Counted from the stretch's first letter, positions 36,092 through 48,931 are shown. The stretch: 64,000 nucleotides of DNA from Neonectria sp. B-13 (GCA_002682825.1 NOKP01000014.1:383559-447558); one strand, 5' to 3'. The notes: generated from the sequence alone by a model not told the origin. Numbers and translations are program-made.

Positions 36092-37045
36092 ATGACCTCT
36101 CACTGGACCTTCACCACCGAACCCGGGGTCTTCTACGAGCTCGCCGACCTGGGGCCTCTGTATCCTGGCAACAAAGTCATCACCCAGCCTCATCTTGCCT
36201 TGATCCCGGGCAAAGAGTATCCCTCCGACGACCCGAGCTCTCCTGACCAGCGAGACTGGGTCCGGTTTGCCGCCTACGTGAAGTGGCTCAACGGGAACTC
36301 TCCGGAAAATGTGGTGTACAAGGTACTGTATCTGACGCGCCACGGCTATGGCTATCACAACAAGAAGCATGCCGAGGTGGGCACCGTTGAGTGGGATGTG
36401 AGTGTCTCGGTCGGCTTCACCGTCAACTAGCTTCAGAATCTAACCAAGCGACAGAGCAGAGTGTCGTTCATGAATGGCGACGATAAGGAGACCTGGTTTG
36501 ACGCCCACCTCACCGAAGTAGGCATCCAGCAAGCCCACGACCTCCACACCTTCTGGACCAACCTCATCGCCACAGACGGCGCCCCCATTCCCCAGACCCT
36601 CTTCACCAGCCCGCTGGCTCGCTGCCTGCAGACAACCCAGTACATCTTCGGCCCGCTGATGGAAGCCCACCAGCGGCCCTTCCGGCCCATCGTCAAGGAG
36701 CGCATCCGCGAGCGCATCACGCTGCACACGTGCGACTTCCGGCGACCGGCATCGTGGATCCGCGAGAACTACCCGGCTTACACGCTCGAGGCCGGCTTCG
36801 CAGAGGAGGACACGTTCGGGCGCGACGGGCACGCGGAGACGGAAGCCGAGCACGTGGCGCGCAAGCAGAAGGCGCTGGAGGAGGTCTGGGACGACGCTGG
36901 GTGCGGCGAGGTGGTGTCGCTGACGGTGCATTCGTATGCGATCCGGGCAATCCAGGCGGCCTGCGGCGGGAAGACGTGTCTGACCAGGGAGGGGACGTCG
37001 ATGGCGATTCTTGTGAAGGGGGAGAGGAGCTTGGAGGGTGAGTGA
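36092..37045 (+). CDS. Histidine phosphatase superfamily protein (PMU1-like)
   Basis: 298-residue protein with exons 36092-36397 and 36455-37045 (57 nt intron, branch site tctaacc). The signature VLYLTRHGYGYHN supplies the phosphate-accepting His84 preceded by Arg83. SPLARCLQTTQY gives the second active-site Arg, and VVSLTVHSYAIRAIQAA gives the late active-site His. The sequence between, with DAHLTEVGIQQAHDL, follows the broad phosphoglycerate-mutase-like fold. It resembles fungal PMU1-type phosphomutase-like proteins, whose substrates are not settled. There is no signal peptide, so it is probably intracellular. Confidence 0.88.
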
Positions 37046-38161
37046 AGCGGAGGGATCGAGATGCTGGCAAACTTACGGCATGGATTGGGCCATATCAGGA
37101 GGCCGGGCGGCGTCAACTGAGTCCGTCGATACTCGTGTGATGTCGAAGCGTGGGAGAGAAAGGTACGAGTCACATTCGAGTCGAGATACCCTGGGGGCTT
37201 CTCGTAGTTGAGCGGCTCTGAACACTACGATTTGAGGCTCGGGCATAGGTTTCACCTTATGACCTCCTGCCCCAGTCCTAGAGACCTTGCTCTAGCCTCA
37301 TAGAATCATCTAACAGCAAAGTGAGGCAAGATAAACTATGAATGCCCTCTTCCTCACTCACTGCCGCGGCATGAGAAGCCCGATCATCTCCAGCCCGAGT
37401 ACATCCTAGCCCTGCGGTGACCTGCTTACTGGCGGATGGGACAAAGGCATACAAATGACACATGGTTTTGGCTGAGTTTGTGGCTGGCTGAGACTGCGCC
37501 TGGAGCTGCTTCGCCGCTCACCGCTGAGGTGTGAATGACGACACTGAAGCCTAATACCAGGTTAATTGGCAGGGCTGATGTTAGTGACCAAGATAAATAT
37601 GAGAGTTCTCCTTAGTTTGCTCTTATTGTCAGTCGAAAGACATCACCGGAGTTGTGGTGGCGGGGTCTAGATCGTTAGCTGGCAGTTCGGAGGCGTGGTG
37701 ATGCTGCCCAATGACGAAGACGCTGTCGGAGGCGGCTTGAATACGTCCGAATAAGCTTTAGTGTTTGAGTTACCTGTCTGCGGATGACATTCAGGTCCAA
37801 TGAGCTTTCTTCGGCATGCACTTGCTTCTATAAGGCTACCAACGGGATTTGTCTATCACACACCTTGTACTGCTGTGTACTGCTGAGGCTGCATTTTCTG
37901 TGTTTAGTTCAGCCGCAGCTGCAACACCAACGGGATCAAAGCAGTTGGAATGCGGGGTCGTAGCATGTGATGGTAGAGAATAAAACAACTGGTGAATTTG
38001 TTGGAAAGCAGCGGACTTGAGAGGATGGGTATAAATAGGCGTACTTGGCTGATCCGACTCCAGCGAGACTTGTTGATTTCAACACCAAACACGCTGCCCT
38101 TGGCATACCTAAATACTGAACTACTTTGTTTCTGCACTCGCAAACAACTCGTATTACCACC
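37046..38161. other. Intergenic, phosphatase to DUF2278 gene
   Basis: 1.1 kb without a supportable gene. The right end holds a good TATA box (see 38030). Confidence 0.5.
38030..38037 (+). promoter_or_regulatory. TATA box of the DUF2278 gene
   Basis: A tataaata octamer lies about 125 bp before the start codon at 38162, at a plausible distance for a fungal core promoter. Confidence 0.6.
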
Positions 38162-39211
38162 ATGCCTCTTCTGAACTACGGAGTCTGGAAGGCCAAGGCG
38201 ACCGAGGTGGAGGTAGAGCGCGATGACAATAAACCTCACGCCATGGTCACCTTTGAGGATGGAGTCAGCAAGATGAAGCTTCGGGCGGCTATCAACGTCA
38301 AGTCTGGCGACAACAGAGACTCGCGTCTTGTGTACTGGTTGCTGCCGATTTTTGAGCATCCTATCCGCGAGAAACTGCAACCATTGACGATGGGCTGGCA
38401 CGACATGTGTCGCGACGCACCCCACGAGAGAATCAGTCTTGACCTGCTGCGTGATGGGCTCGTCGAAATTAATCAGGGAGTTGTCGCTCCGCCTAATCTC
38501 GAGGGACCCGGAAATGACGTGTCAGACGCCATTGAACTCTTCTTCCACAATATCAAGGAGAAAGGTCCGACGCTGTACGCTTTTGGCGAGAAGTTCTGGA
38601 ACTGGGACGAGGACGAAGAAGGTCTTCACGACATCCACATGAACCAAGGCAGCAGAGACCTTGTCATTGATGGCAGGGTTGTGAAAGAGTTTAGGAAGTA
38701 CAACGCCACCAACCAAGATGGAGGCGTGATCCTGGAGTTTCCTGACGGGCACTGGGAGGCCTTCTTCACTGCGTTTGCCTCACAGACGGCTGAGACTGAT
38801 CCGGCAAAGGGCAATCCCATTGGCAAAACCCTTGGGGAATTGCTAAAGCCGATTGTTCGTCCTCCGGCACCAGATGTAGCAATCATCGCGGCGGTCATCA
38901 ACCCTCGCGGACAAGACGACGGCAGCAGGCCTGAAGAAGTGCACCTGCGCAACAAGTCTAGAGCAGACGTGTCCCTCGCGGGCTGGCGGATCGAGAACAA
39001 GTCAGGGAATGCATTCGCTCTGCCGGGCTCTGCCATGCTGCGGGCCAACGGGGGCCAGGCCGCGTTCAAGATCCCCGGCGTGCCGTTGGTCAACAGGGGC
39101 GGAACCATCGTGCTCAAGAACGCCAGCGGCGTGGTGGCCGATTCCGTCACGTATTCTGCCGAGCAGGCCGAGAAAGAGGGAGAGCTGGTTGACTTTGAAC
39201 GGGATAGCTGA
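38162..39211 (+). CDS. DUF2278 protein with C-terminal lamin-tail (LTD) domain
   Basis: 349-residue single-exon protein. The N-terminal part (MPLLNYGVWKAKATEVEVER, VYWLLPIFEHPIREKL, LFFHNIKEKGPTLYAFGEKF, GLHDIHMNQGS) matches DUF2278, a family of unknown function common in bacteria and scattered in fungi. Residues from about 235 (VAIIAAVINPRG, DVSLAGWRIENKSGNAFALP, VNRGGTIVLKNASG) match the immunoglobulin-like lamin-tail fold seen in extracellular and nuclease-associated bacterial proteins. There is no signal peptide. The absence of introns, strong TATA box and mainly bacterial family distribution would be compatible with an old horizontal transfer, but codon use looks like that of its neighbours. 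ATG 38162 fits the leader; an in-frame ATG at 38126 is an alternative. Confidence 0.85.
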   Translation: MPLLNYGVWKAKATEVEVERDDNKPHAMVTFEDGVSKMKLRAAINVKSGDNRDSRLVYWLLPIFEHPIREKLQPLTMGWHDMCRDAPHERISLDLLRDGLVEINQGVVAPPNLEGPGNDVSDAIELFFHNIKEKGPTLYAFGEKFWNWDEDEEGLHDIHMNQGSRDLVIDGRVVKEFRKYNATNQDGGVILEFPDGHWEAFFTAFASQTAETDPAKGNPIGKTLGELLKPIVRPPAPDVAIIAAVINPRGQDDGSRPEEVHLRNKSRADVSLAGWRIENKSGNAFALPGSAMLRANGGQAAFKIPGVPLVNRGGTIVLKNASGVVADSVTYSAEQAEKEGELVDFERDS

Positions 39212-42200
39212 AGAACAGCGGAAGGAGAGCATGACATCGAGCGGTGGAGTGGATGTGATCGACGACGGTCACTAGACAAGGATGACATGTTGATCTGCTG
39301 TGCGCCGAGTTTGCGGGGGCGTTTGAGGCTGGTGGATAGGAAGCCAGCAGTTATGGCCTCAATTGGCTCTGAGAAAAAACAACACGGACACTTTTGTTCT
39401 CGCTGGGGAAGCTGAGAAGAGCTGTAGTTCCGAGGCTGGCTGCGAAGATGCTCCAAGCATGTGCATTAGCTTAGTCAAGTGTAACGGATCTCGTTCTTCA
39501 ACCTTGCCTTCGTACTCGCCGTCCGGGCCTCAATGAGACATTTATTCTGCTTTTGCCTTTTTCGAAGAGCTCAGAGCCGAGAATAGAATCATTTGAAGTT
39601 GCAGTGCAGCGCCAAGTCTCGTGTCGGTGCGACCCCGTACCTTGCAGGGCGGGAGATCTGTTGGACGGTGGAGGGGGTTCAAGGAACAAAGCACACATGC
39701 GCTGTACTTTCATGGGGCATCGCGCCGTGGTGTGCTCAGTTGTCTGCAGCGTCACCGGAGAAGGATCCAGACGACGAACGTTAGGGGTCTGTCAGGGTTT
39801 ATGCTTGTAGCGGCGTTGCTGTGACCTTCGCGTGTAGAAGCCTACTTCTACGCTGTTACGCTTCGTATGAGAAATATGAGAGGTGTGGTTGGTTGGTAAG
39901 TTCAGACTGTGAACCTCTACAGGCGCAACCATTGTCGAACGGTGGATAAGCAATTTGCAGGAGAGTGGGAAGACAGGTTGGCCGCTATTGCACAGATAGT
40001 AAAGAGAATCCATTGAAATGACCTGGCGGTCAAGACTGAGGCTGGTACGTTTCGCTGGCACTGAATCCTGCGTGTTGAGTGACGAGATGGGCAACTAAGA
40101 CGAACATGGGCCGGGATCATAGGTCGACGTGTTCCCCATTTACATCAAGTCGCAAACAACACGCTACGAACGGTCAAAGCACACAGAAAGGACAAAAGAG
40201 ACAATGTGGGGCTCGGGAACAGACCGCACAGTGCCTCTTGTTCTTGCTTTCGAAGCTCAGTCGTGGTGTTGACGATGCCGAGCGTCCGGTGCATGTGGGG
40301 CCGTCGCCATGCCGGGAGATCGGATGTAGGCGAAACACCGGACCCATTTGCGAGAGGGTGAAGGCGTGTCTAGTCTGCCCTTTTGTGTTTTAGCACGATA
40401 TAAACGTCGTCGCTTGGGGTGTTTTCTGCTACGTACTGCATGCGAGCAAGGGTCGGTCTGGTCAGTTTGCGGTGGTGGTGACTTGACTGGGCCGATGTTT
40501 CCGCTGGCCTGGAACCTGCAGGTGATTGAAACGAAGCGGAGCGGCCATTTCGACCCCTGGTCGCGCGGAAACAATTTATTCTAGCGCGCTACGGGGCGAT
40601 ATTGCCTACCAAAACCCAGTGGAGGCACTCACCAGAGAAGAGGGACGTGTTACTCACCGTTCGGCGGTGGGAACATGGTACAGGTGACGTGGTAGGCTGG
40701 ACCCGAACAGCGCGATGCCCAAAATAAGACGCGGTTCGCTGTCTTGCGGCGCCACAACTGGCATTGGCGCAGGGGACGGTTGTATCGGGCTGATATTACC
40801 ATTGAGGGCCCAATGATTGGATGCGCATTCCCCTGATCGTCGTGGCTATCTGGAGGGTTGCATTGAGTTCTTAATCGTACGGTAGGTACAGTAGTATTTA
40901 CGAATACACTTCTCTTGATGGTTATCGCGGATAGACTTCTTATTGTGGAGAGTGAAGGACTCCCGCCACAGGGCTGGCTGTCCATCCCGGCGGAACCCAT
41001 GCCGGTAACCGGGATGTGTTCACCGCAGATGCATGCAGACAGGCGTCTCGGGGAAAAGGGAAGACGCATTGAAGCTGGTCAGGGATGGCCATGTTGGCTT
41101 CGCCCATGGCTTCGCTCATGACTTCGTAGCTTGGGCTCTTCTTTGGCCGCGGGTACTTCCTTCAGTCGCAGGACGTCGCCATCGTCTTCAGACCGGACGG
41201 CCAAGCTCATCGACAAACATCCCTCTGTCGTCCACCTCTCCCGCTGTCTTTGGCCTTGGCGACCATGCCTGGTCTAGGCCGTTCCATGCCAGGGCCCGTC
41301 CATCCATCAAAACGACCTTTGCCAAGAACGGGCAACGATAGCTCGAGAAACCGTCTACGACGCTAGAAGCGTCCACCGCTAGCACACCCACCTGCACCTG
41401 CGACTTCGATGGCGCTGGACAGGCGCCGGTCGCCAGGCACCGCACCGCAGGGTGGCATCCATGTGCTTTCAGCTGGGCCGGCGCTTGCTGTTCATACTAC
41501 GGACTAGACAAATGAAATGCATACGTACGTACACGCTCGCTCGTCGGCCTTGCTAGATAGTAGTAGTGACCCGGAATGAAAGACCCTATCGCCGCATGAG
41601 AGTCTTTCCAGCGGCCTCGACTTTGCCGGAGCGGCACTGCAAGGCTTCCCCGGAGGACCATCACCTCAACCCTCGCTCGCTCGCCGGCAATTGCTGGATA
41701 CGAGACGCGGCACATTGTCACATCTGCAAGGCGTTCCGGGGACAGAGAGAGATGCTCCAGGGACCGGGCTGGGTGTGGGTTCTTGGGCTATTGTTAGAGC
41801 ATGCCACGGCACACCTCCACCAACCGACTCCATGCCGCCTGCTGCAATATTTCACATCTCCCACGCTCGTTCCAGTGTGTTTTCTCTCTCACTGCACTGG
41901 ACAAAGCTATTATTCGTACAAGTAAACCGCTGACAGGGGCCGGATAGCAAAATGGCACCGAGGCGCAACGCCACACGGAGCTGTGGGGCCGCCCGATTGC
42001 CGCATTGGGAAATGAGTTACGACTCAAGCCGCCCGTCCAGTTTTCCACACCCAGCTTTCGCGCGTTTCCCCCGACTTTTCCTCTCCCTCAGTTAAGATCC
42101 GCAGATCATCGCTCTCAGTCTCGAGAACCTGATCGACGCGGCCGTTTACATACAATGTCGTCGCAGTAACCGCCCGGGGGCTAAACGCCTTTCTTTTCCA

Positions 42201-42803
42201 CCACAGCCAAGCCCATCCACTTCGCCTTCGAGAGAAGCCTCCCTTTCTCAGTCGCGCTAGCCGATGTGTGAAATAGCCCCTTGGCGTCCAGGTCCCCATT
42301 CAGCCTCTTTCCTCTCCTGGGGATCGTCTCTGGCATCTCGGCACAAGACGACAGACCCGAATGGGTCACCCCTTGTCCAAAGCTCGTTCCCCACGAAGCC
42401 CGCTTAATGCCAAGGACCGGGTCACCCATGTAAGTGTTGTATCCGTGGAACTGAGATGCCGAAGCCTCTCTCAGCCCTCCATGGCAAGGGCCCAAGGTCA
42501 GCACACATGCGCTTCTCCTTGTTGGTCTACCCAGTGGTAGGCTATATATCAATCCCCAGCCGGCCCTCCTTGACGTTTCCTCGTCGTGAGATCAGCAACT
42601 AGTGAGGCCATCTTTAGTTCTCTCTCCCTCTGAAAGCCTCTCTTTCTTTCGTTTCTTTATTCTTTTCAACATTCACTGTCACTCGCTATCAGTTTCGTTG
42701 ATTCGCTTCATCTCATACACTCGCTCATACACCCTCGTTATCCTACCTTATCAGACTTCCTACACTTCCCTCACTTGATCACAACTCCACTACACAAACA
42801 ACC
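39212..42803. other. 3.6 kb gene-free tract upstream of the peroxidase
   Basis: Only short frames (under 140 codons) without recognisable domains occur on either strand. The right end (about 42600-42803) is a C/T-rich leader with a TATA element at 42543. The rest is unexplained. Confidence 0.45.
42543..42549 (+). promoter_or_regulatory. TATA-like element of the peroxidase gene
   Basis: A tatatat heptamer lies 255 bp before the start codon, followed by a long C/T-rich leader. Confidence 0.45.
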
Positions 42804-44164
42804 ATGAAGTTCACCTCCCTCCTCGTCACGGCCCTCGCCGCCGTGCCGCTCCCCGGCGCAGCAGCCCACCCCAAGATGCAGGAAAAGATCCGTGAGATCG
42901 AGGACATCGCCGCCCGCGGCTGGGACAACTTCGACTCCAACCAGCTCATTGGCGATCTTCGCTCCCTCAGCCCTCGGCAGCTGACCTCCTCTGGCCGCGA
43001 CATCAAGAACATCCTCCAGGGAACTGGAAAGCCCCAGAGCCGCGAGCGCTACTGGACCGTGGCTCGTCTTGACTCAAACCGCTGCCACCGCGACACCTGC
43101 TGTGTGTGGAAGTACATCTCGGACGACCTCGAGACGCTCTTCCGCGGCGATTCCGGTCGCTGCTCCAAGTGGGCTCGCTATGCCATCCGCATGGGCTTCC
43201 ACGACGCCGCTACCTGGACCCTCGCCAACGACAAGGCCGGCGGCGGTGCGGACGGCTCCATCATCCTGGGCGGCGAGCTGTCGCGCCGCGAGAACAGCGG
43301 CATCTCCGACATGGGCGCCAAGTACCAGGAGGTCTACGCCAAGTACCACGACACCTACGGCTTCACCGACGTCACCTACGCCGACCTGATCCAGATGGGC
43401 GCCAACATCGCCACCGTTGTTTGCCCTCTCGGCCCGCGCGTCCGCTCCTGGGTCGGCCGCAAGGACAGCAGCACGCCCTCGCCTCCGAACCTGCTGCCCA
43501 GCCCCTTCTCCGACGCCGACACCTTGATTCAGCTCTTCATGGACAAGACCATCGGCCCGGACGGCCTCATCGCCCTTCTCGGCGCCCACACCACCTCGCA
43601 GCAGAACTTCGTCAACGCCTCCCGCGCCGGCGACCCCCAGGACAGCACGCCCGGTGTCTGGGACGTCCTCTACTACCAGCAGACCCTCGGCAAAGCCCAG
43701 ACGCCCGAGCGTGTCTATATGTTCCCTAGCGACATCAACCTGTCCAAGCACCCCCGAACCAGCCCTGCCTTCCAGGCCTTTGCCGGCCGGGGCGGCCAAG
43801 GCCTCTGGAACAACGTACGTATCTCCATCTTCCCCTCCAACCTCGTCAGCGACAGACTGCTAACATTGACTCTCAGGACTACGCTCGCGAGTACATCCGC
43901 CTCAGCCTGCTGGGTGTCAACAACATCAACACGCTCACCGAGTGCACCAAGGTGCTCCCCCAGCCCCGCGATAGCTTCTTCCACCGCGACCAGAGCCGCC
44001 TCAGCAAGTGGCTGGACAGCGACGACTACTCGGACAAGTCCAAGACGGTGTCTTGGGAAGTCGAGAACGGCGACGAGATCTCCACCCCTACGGACAAGAT
44101 CCCCGGCTGGACCAACACTCGCTCGCACCGCCATCGCAACAAGTGGGGTGGCTTCACCTGGTAG
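42804..44164 (+). CDS. Secreted class II (lignin-peroxidase-like) haem peroxidase
   Basis: 432-residue precursor with exons 42804-43814 and 43877-44164 (62 nt intron). A clear signal peptide MKFTSLLVTALAAVPLPGAA (cleavage near residue 21) points to secretion. The distal haem pocket is RYAIRMGFHDAATW (Arg129, His133), with calcium-site residues in GGGADGSI. The proximal haem ligand is His262 in LIALLGAHTTSQ. Cysteines at HRDTCCVWK and GRCSKW could form disulfides. Enzymes of this superfamily oxidise phenolics and other donors with H2O2. The ascomycete members differ from basidiomycete ligninases, and I cannot assign Mn(II) or lignin activity. The C-terminus ends in a basic, His/Arg-rich tail. 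Confidence 0.92.
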
Positions 44165-45400
44165 ACGCTCTTGCGCGCCTTCACTTTTGCAACAATTTCC
44201 TTCCTGTCTTACAAACGATGTCTACCGGTATAGCTTCAGCGCTGGGTGCAGAGAAAAGAAACTATCACGTTTGTTTCAAAAATTATATTCTAATAACGGT
44301 GGGGATGGAATGAGATATGGAACTTCAAGATTTTGGGATGGCGTTGATGCAATGTTTCCTGGAAACATGGAATAAATGCAGGATTATATAAAACACACAA
44401 GCCCTTCTGGACATATACTTCCGCCACGGCCTAATACAAATTAATATTACTCATGATCAAAATCGTCGTACACGAACCAGCACCGGCATGTCTCTTCATC
44501 TCACTCGTCGCGAGTTGCATCTATAATTCGCTCGAGAGTCTACGTTGGCCAAGGACCCACCGTGGGATGAAGTCAAATCCAAGAAATATTTTTGCAAACC
44601 CTGCGTCGTCTATGCATGCAGATGTATAACGCAGCTGATATAGGCAGTAAGTGTATCCTTACTCGGAGTCTTCAGGTGAACGACAACGAGACGTAGCGCG
44701 ACAATATCGAAACGACGACGTCTTCGACTAACCCATACCTCTCAGACTGGAGACTACGTGGGAAACCCAGCTCAAGGGTGAAAACATACACACAAACGCA
44801 AGCAAAATAGGCACAGCACCTCGACATCATTCAGTTATGAACAAGGAAATGGCTTAGTTGAAGAACTTGGCCGAGGATGTCTACCATCCATATATACATT
44901 AAACGCCAACCAAACCGAGACGCCAGCCATCCAGCCATCCAGCCATGCCCCTTTCCCTTCCCCTCCCCATTCGGAGCAGCCTCCCATTATCCTAAGGCCT
45001 CCGCCAGCCGGGAGGATTCCCTTGCCCCAAATCAAGCCTCAAAAAGACGAATAAAGAAAATACTGAATATGCACTTCCAGAGGGAAGGTTTTCAACCAAA
45101 AAATATAAGGATCTGGCGTCGGGCCCGAACAAGATATAAGACAGAAAAGAGTGCGGAAAACAAAAAAGTGAACCAAAAGAAGAGCGCGGCGGCATAAAGA
45201 TGCGGTCGGTAGGTAGTGGAACGAGTCCTCTAATGCGCCAAAAGTCATGACGGGATGTCGCTTGTGATATTCACCCAAAGTCATTGCGAGATGCCCTGCA
45301 TCTCCATATAAAAACTTGCGTGAATCCATCATCGTTGCAACGGGCGAGCCGTTTTGTTTTTTCCATCAGTCGTGTTAGGAGTGTTCTGAAGCGCCTTGGG
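44165..45400. other. Tail-to-tail spacer, peroxidase and ASE1
   Basis: 1.2 kb, A-rich, with no supportable gene. A short agccatcc repeat lies around 44925-44945. Confidence 0.5.
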
Positions 45401-47802
45401 CTAGTAGGCATCCGAGTCTGTCCACTCGCTCCCTGAGATGATCCGGTTGCCGTCCTGGTCAATCATTACCGGTCCACCGTACGAGGCGGATGGGGGGATC
45501 CCTCGCATGCGCTTGGACTGGCTGCTTGTTGGTCGGTGGCCCTGCTCGGGCGAGTACCGCTTCCCTCGTGCCGCTCGCAGCTTGGCATAGTACGCATCTG
45601 AGGCATCAACCTCGGGTTCGCTGTTGTCGTCGTACGTCTCCCAGTTCTCGGAACCTGAGATATTCGTCGACGTGAGCGAGGTGCCAGAGATTTGTCGCGG
45701 CGGAGGAGGAGCCTGGTTGTAGCTCTGGTGCGAGGAACGGACAGGTGCGAAGCGCTCTTCGTAGCTATCCTCGCTGTAACTAGCGTGAGTGTTGTGGGAC
45801 ATGTTGGAGTTGGAGCGAGAGGTGGCAGATCGGTCGTCGTAGACGTCCTCGGGCTCGACATGACGGACGATGCTCGATGCTAAGCCAACCGACTTGTAAG
45901 GGTTGGGGGGAGCTTTGAACTCAGGGACTGCCACAAGATCACGCATCTTGGGCGGCGGAGCCCTCATCAGGGGACCTTGTCGGAGGTTCTCACCCCTTGA
46001 ATCGGGCCTGCGCTCAGGCGAGTTGTTGCCGTGCTTCATGTTGGATAGAGGAACACGGGCTGGGATTCGTGACGGGCTGCGAGTTGGGCTACCCTGGGTG
46101 TTGGAGGAAGGAGGTTGAGGTTGAGGCTGAGTGCGCTTGGTCGGGGGACCACCCGCAGTTGGAGTCTTGGTCATGGAGCGAGGAGGGATTGACTTGATGG
46201 CGGTGTTTCTGCCGGCCACAGACTTAGGTGCCTTGATGGATGATGGAGCATGTCCGGCGGGAGTCTTGGAGCGAGGAGGAAGTGCGTTCTTTCTGCCACC
46301 GTCGGCGGCTTCAATCTCATCCATGTATCGTTCGCCAAAGACGAGGAACGGTCGGCCATACTCGTGTTCCCACTTGGACAGCACCTTGCGCAACTCAGCA
46401 GTGACCTTGGGCAGTTCCTTGGCGATACGCTTGCGCATCTTCTCCTCTCGAAGGAGCTTTCCGGGATCTCTCTTCTCTCCCTTCTGTCCACGAGCCATGA
46501 GTCGCGACGCGTCCTGGCTGGAAGCGCTGAGGTCCTCACGCTCCTGAATCAAGCTCTTGTGCCTGTCAACTAGAGCTAGAGTGGGAGCACGCTGCTCCCT
46601 GAGGACCTCGAGTCGCGAGACCTCGCGCTCATGGGCCTCTAGAAGTGCATCACTATAGACGTCGGAGAAGGCCGGGGTGAACTCGAGCATCTCATCCTCA
46701 CAGAAGTAGAGTGAGTCCCACAGCTCTTGTAGCTTGATGCGGGAATCCTCGACAAAAAGATGGAGGTTCTGGCGCTTTAACTCGTTCAGTCGCGACAGCT
46801 CATCTTCGAACTCGTTGATCTGGCGAATGCCACAGCCGCGGTTTTGGTTGAAGAAGGCCTTAGTCTCACTCTCGTCGACGCCCAGCTTGGTCCAGAGGGC
46901 CTCGACAGCCGACTTGAGATCTCGCAATCGTTTCTCTCGGTTCTTCTTCTCATCGGAGAGTCTGTCACGCTTGGTTCTGAGTCGGGAAACATCCTCCTCG
47001 TGAAGGCCGAGCTGTTCAGGGGCGTCTCGGTAGTACTTGACAATGGCGCCGTCCTGCTGCGCCTGGGGAATGCCAAGTTCTGCCCACAGCCCGATGATCT
47101 GATCGCCAAGGGATTGCACTGTAGCTATGCGACGGGTATACTCTTCATATACACGTGTAAACTCGCTGTCAAGCTTGTCGACGTAGGATGGGGAGAGATC
47201 GAAGCTGGGAGGGATGGACTGGTTGGGGCCTGTGGGAGGGAGGGCAATCTGGACAAAGGTAGGTTCGAGATGTGATGAGTAGGATTCTAAGGCGTGGACG
47301 AGCTCTGTACGGTGAATTGTCAGTGGGGGATGTTTAAGGGGCGATGAATGCACGGATGGTACGCACTCTTGACTTGCTCGAAGCGCTCCTTGTGGAGGCG
47401 GCTGATCTGGGTGTGCTTCTCCTTAAGAGCCTGCAAGCACCTTACTAGCGGGTATGTGATGGTGAGATCGTCGTCGTCCTGGTAGTCTCGTCGATTTTTG
47501 GGGTCGTCGAGAGAGGATTCCATTTGGCGGACGACTGTGATGATCTTCTTGGCCTCGTCGACCATCTCCTTCTTCTCCTGTGTGACAAGACGGACCTGGC
47601 TGTTGAGTGCTTCGGAGAGGGCAGAGAAGAGCTACGAGGTGCAAGCATGGTTAGCGACTTGTCATCTTGGACGCGATGTTCGGAAACCTACCTCCTCTTC
47701 GCGAGCCTCGCGCTCATGGTCGGGAACACCGATCTCGTCGAACAGGCCGTGCAGCTGGCCAATGCTGCTGTTGACCTGCTGGGCCAAATAACTCGTGTCC
47801 AT
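45401..47802 (-). CDS. ASE1: Microtubule-bundling protein of the Ase1/PRC1/MAP65 family
   Basis: 759-residue antiparallel-microtubule crosslinker of the anaphase spindle midzone. Three exons: 47692-47802, 47367-47631 and 45401-47304 (introns of 60 and 62 nt). The N-terminal dimerisation and rod region contains MDTSYLAQQVNSSIGQLHGL, FDEIGVPDHEREAREEE and, across intron 2, ERFEQVKKLVHALESYSSHL. The spectrin-like microtubule-binding part holds SLGDQIIGLWAELGIPQ, LQELWDSLYFCEDEMLEF and KVLSKWEHEYGRPFLVFGER. From about residue 480 the tail is Pro/Ser/Arg-rich, with many S/T-P sites, as expected for CDK-regulated Ase1. It ends GSEWTDSDAY. Confidence 0.94.
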
Positions 47803-48813
47803 GGTTGAAGGTGTGGGGTGACTCGGGTGATAATGAACGTGATGGGGGGATATGTGATGAGCGGCCGGCGGCGATTGCCAGGCGAAGCAGAGATGATATT
47901 CTCAATCAAAACAAAGGGCAATGCAAATGCACTGTTGATCGAGTAGGTCTTCGGGTCGTTGATGAGAACGTGCGTGGGTGGACACAGCGTATGAAGGTTG
48001 GGAGTTCGGTTCGATGCGGATCGTGAACGGTCTTGTTGGTGGTTGTTTACTTTCTCTCCCAGAAGGTCATCGAGCAGCGGAAGAGTGGTCAGAGCATCCC
48101 ATGCGCGGTGCGAAGCTGCAGTCGTCACAATCCATGCACCGAGGGCCGTAGAGTTGGAGAAGAAGAAGACGGAGAGAGAGCGTGTTGGTCGCAAGAGAGA
48201 GAGATGGGAAGAGGTGAGACAAAACTACGTCGGGGGAGTGAGAGGAGTGAACGGCCAGCAGGTACCTTGGGTCTTCACGGAACGAGATGCACAGCTGCGC
48301 GGCGCTGGATAACGGCTGAGTTGCCATGACAACACGGGGGATCAATGTTGTGCGCAAGTGCGGACCCCCAGTGAATGCAAGGGAGACCCGGGCTATTTCG
48401 GGGCCGTGTTTCAGCGCCGTTACCCCGCTGCGCACTCCACAGGTCCACTGATCGAGCACTGAGCGCTGAACGTGCCCACTGGAGGCTGTCCGCTGGGCAG
48501 CTGCGACAAGGGCCCTTCCCCATGGCCATTGGTTTTTGCCCCATGGAATCGACTCACCAGCGTCTGCGACAGCGCCAGAGCGCCTGGGTTGATTGGATGC
48601 GCCTGGCCTGATCTTTGTACCATGTTTTTCTTTTTCTTTTCCCTTTTTTTAATCATGTGGTTCCGAGCAGTTTCTCGCAATCTCGACTCTTGTCTTAATT
48701 ATTGCTTTCCCAGGGTGAGACTTGCATTCGCTCGTTCATTGACAATGGACACAGACACAATGGACGACGCATCGTCCTCGCATTGTGCATACAGCGTCGT
48801 GCTGCAGTAGTGC

Positions 48814-48848
48814 TCCATGTTCCATGCTCCATGCTCCATGCTTCCTGC
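48814..48848. repeat. Heptamer tandem repeat (tccatgc)n
   Basis: Four near-perfect tccatgc units plus a degenerate fifth. Noncoding. Confidence 0.75.
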
Positions 48849-48909
48849 TGGTGGCCATGGAGACGGCCCACGAACCCGCAGCAAGCGCCCTGCTCGCCAT
48901 CTCTGCGCT

Positions 48910-48931
48910 GCCTTGCCTTGCCTTGCCCTGC
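48910..48931. repeat. Pentamer tandem repeat (ccttg)n
   Basis: Three perfect ccttg units with a diverged fourth. Noncoding. Confidence 0.7.

Noticed and set aside
38626..39456. 276-codon minus-strand frame over the DUF2278 gene
   Set aside because: Antisense shadow; the plus strand encodes recognisable DUF2278 and LTD domains.
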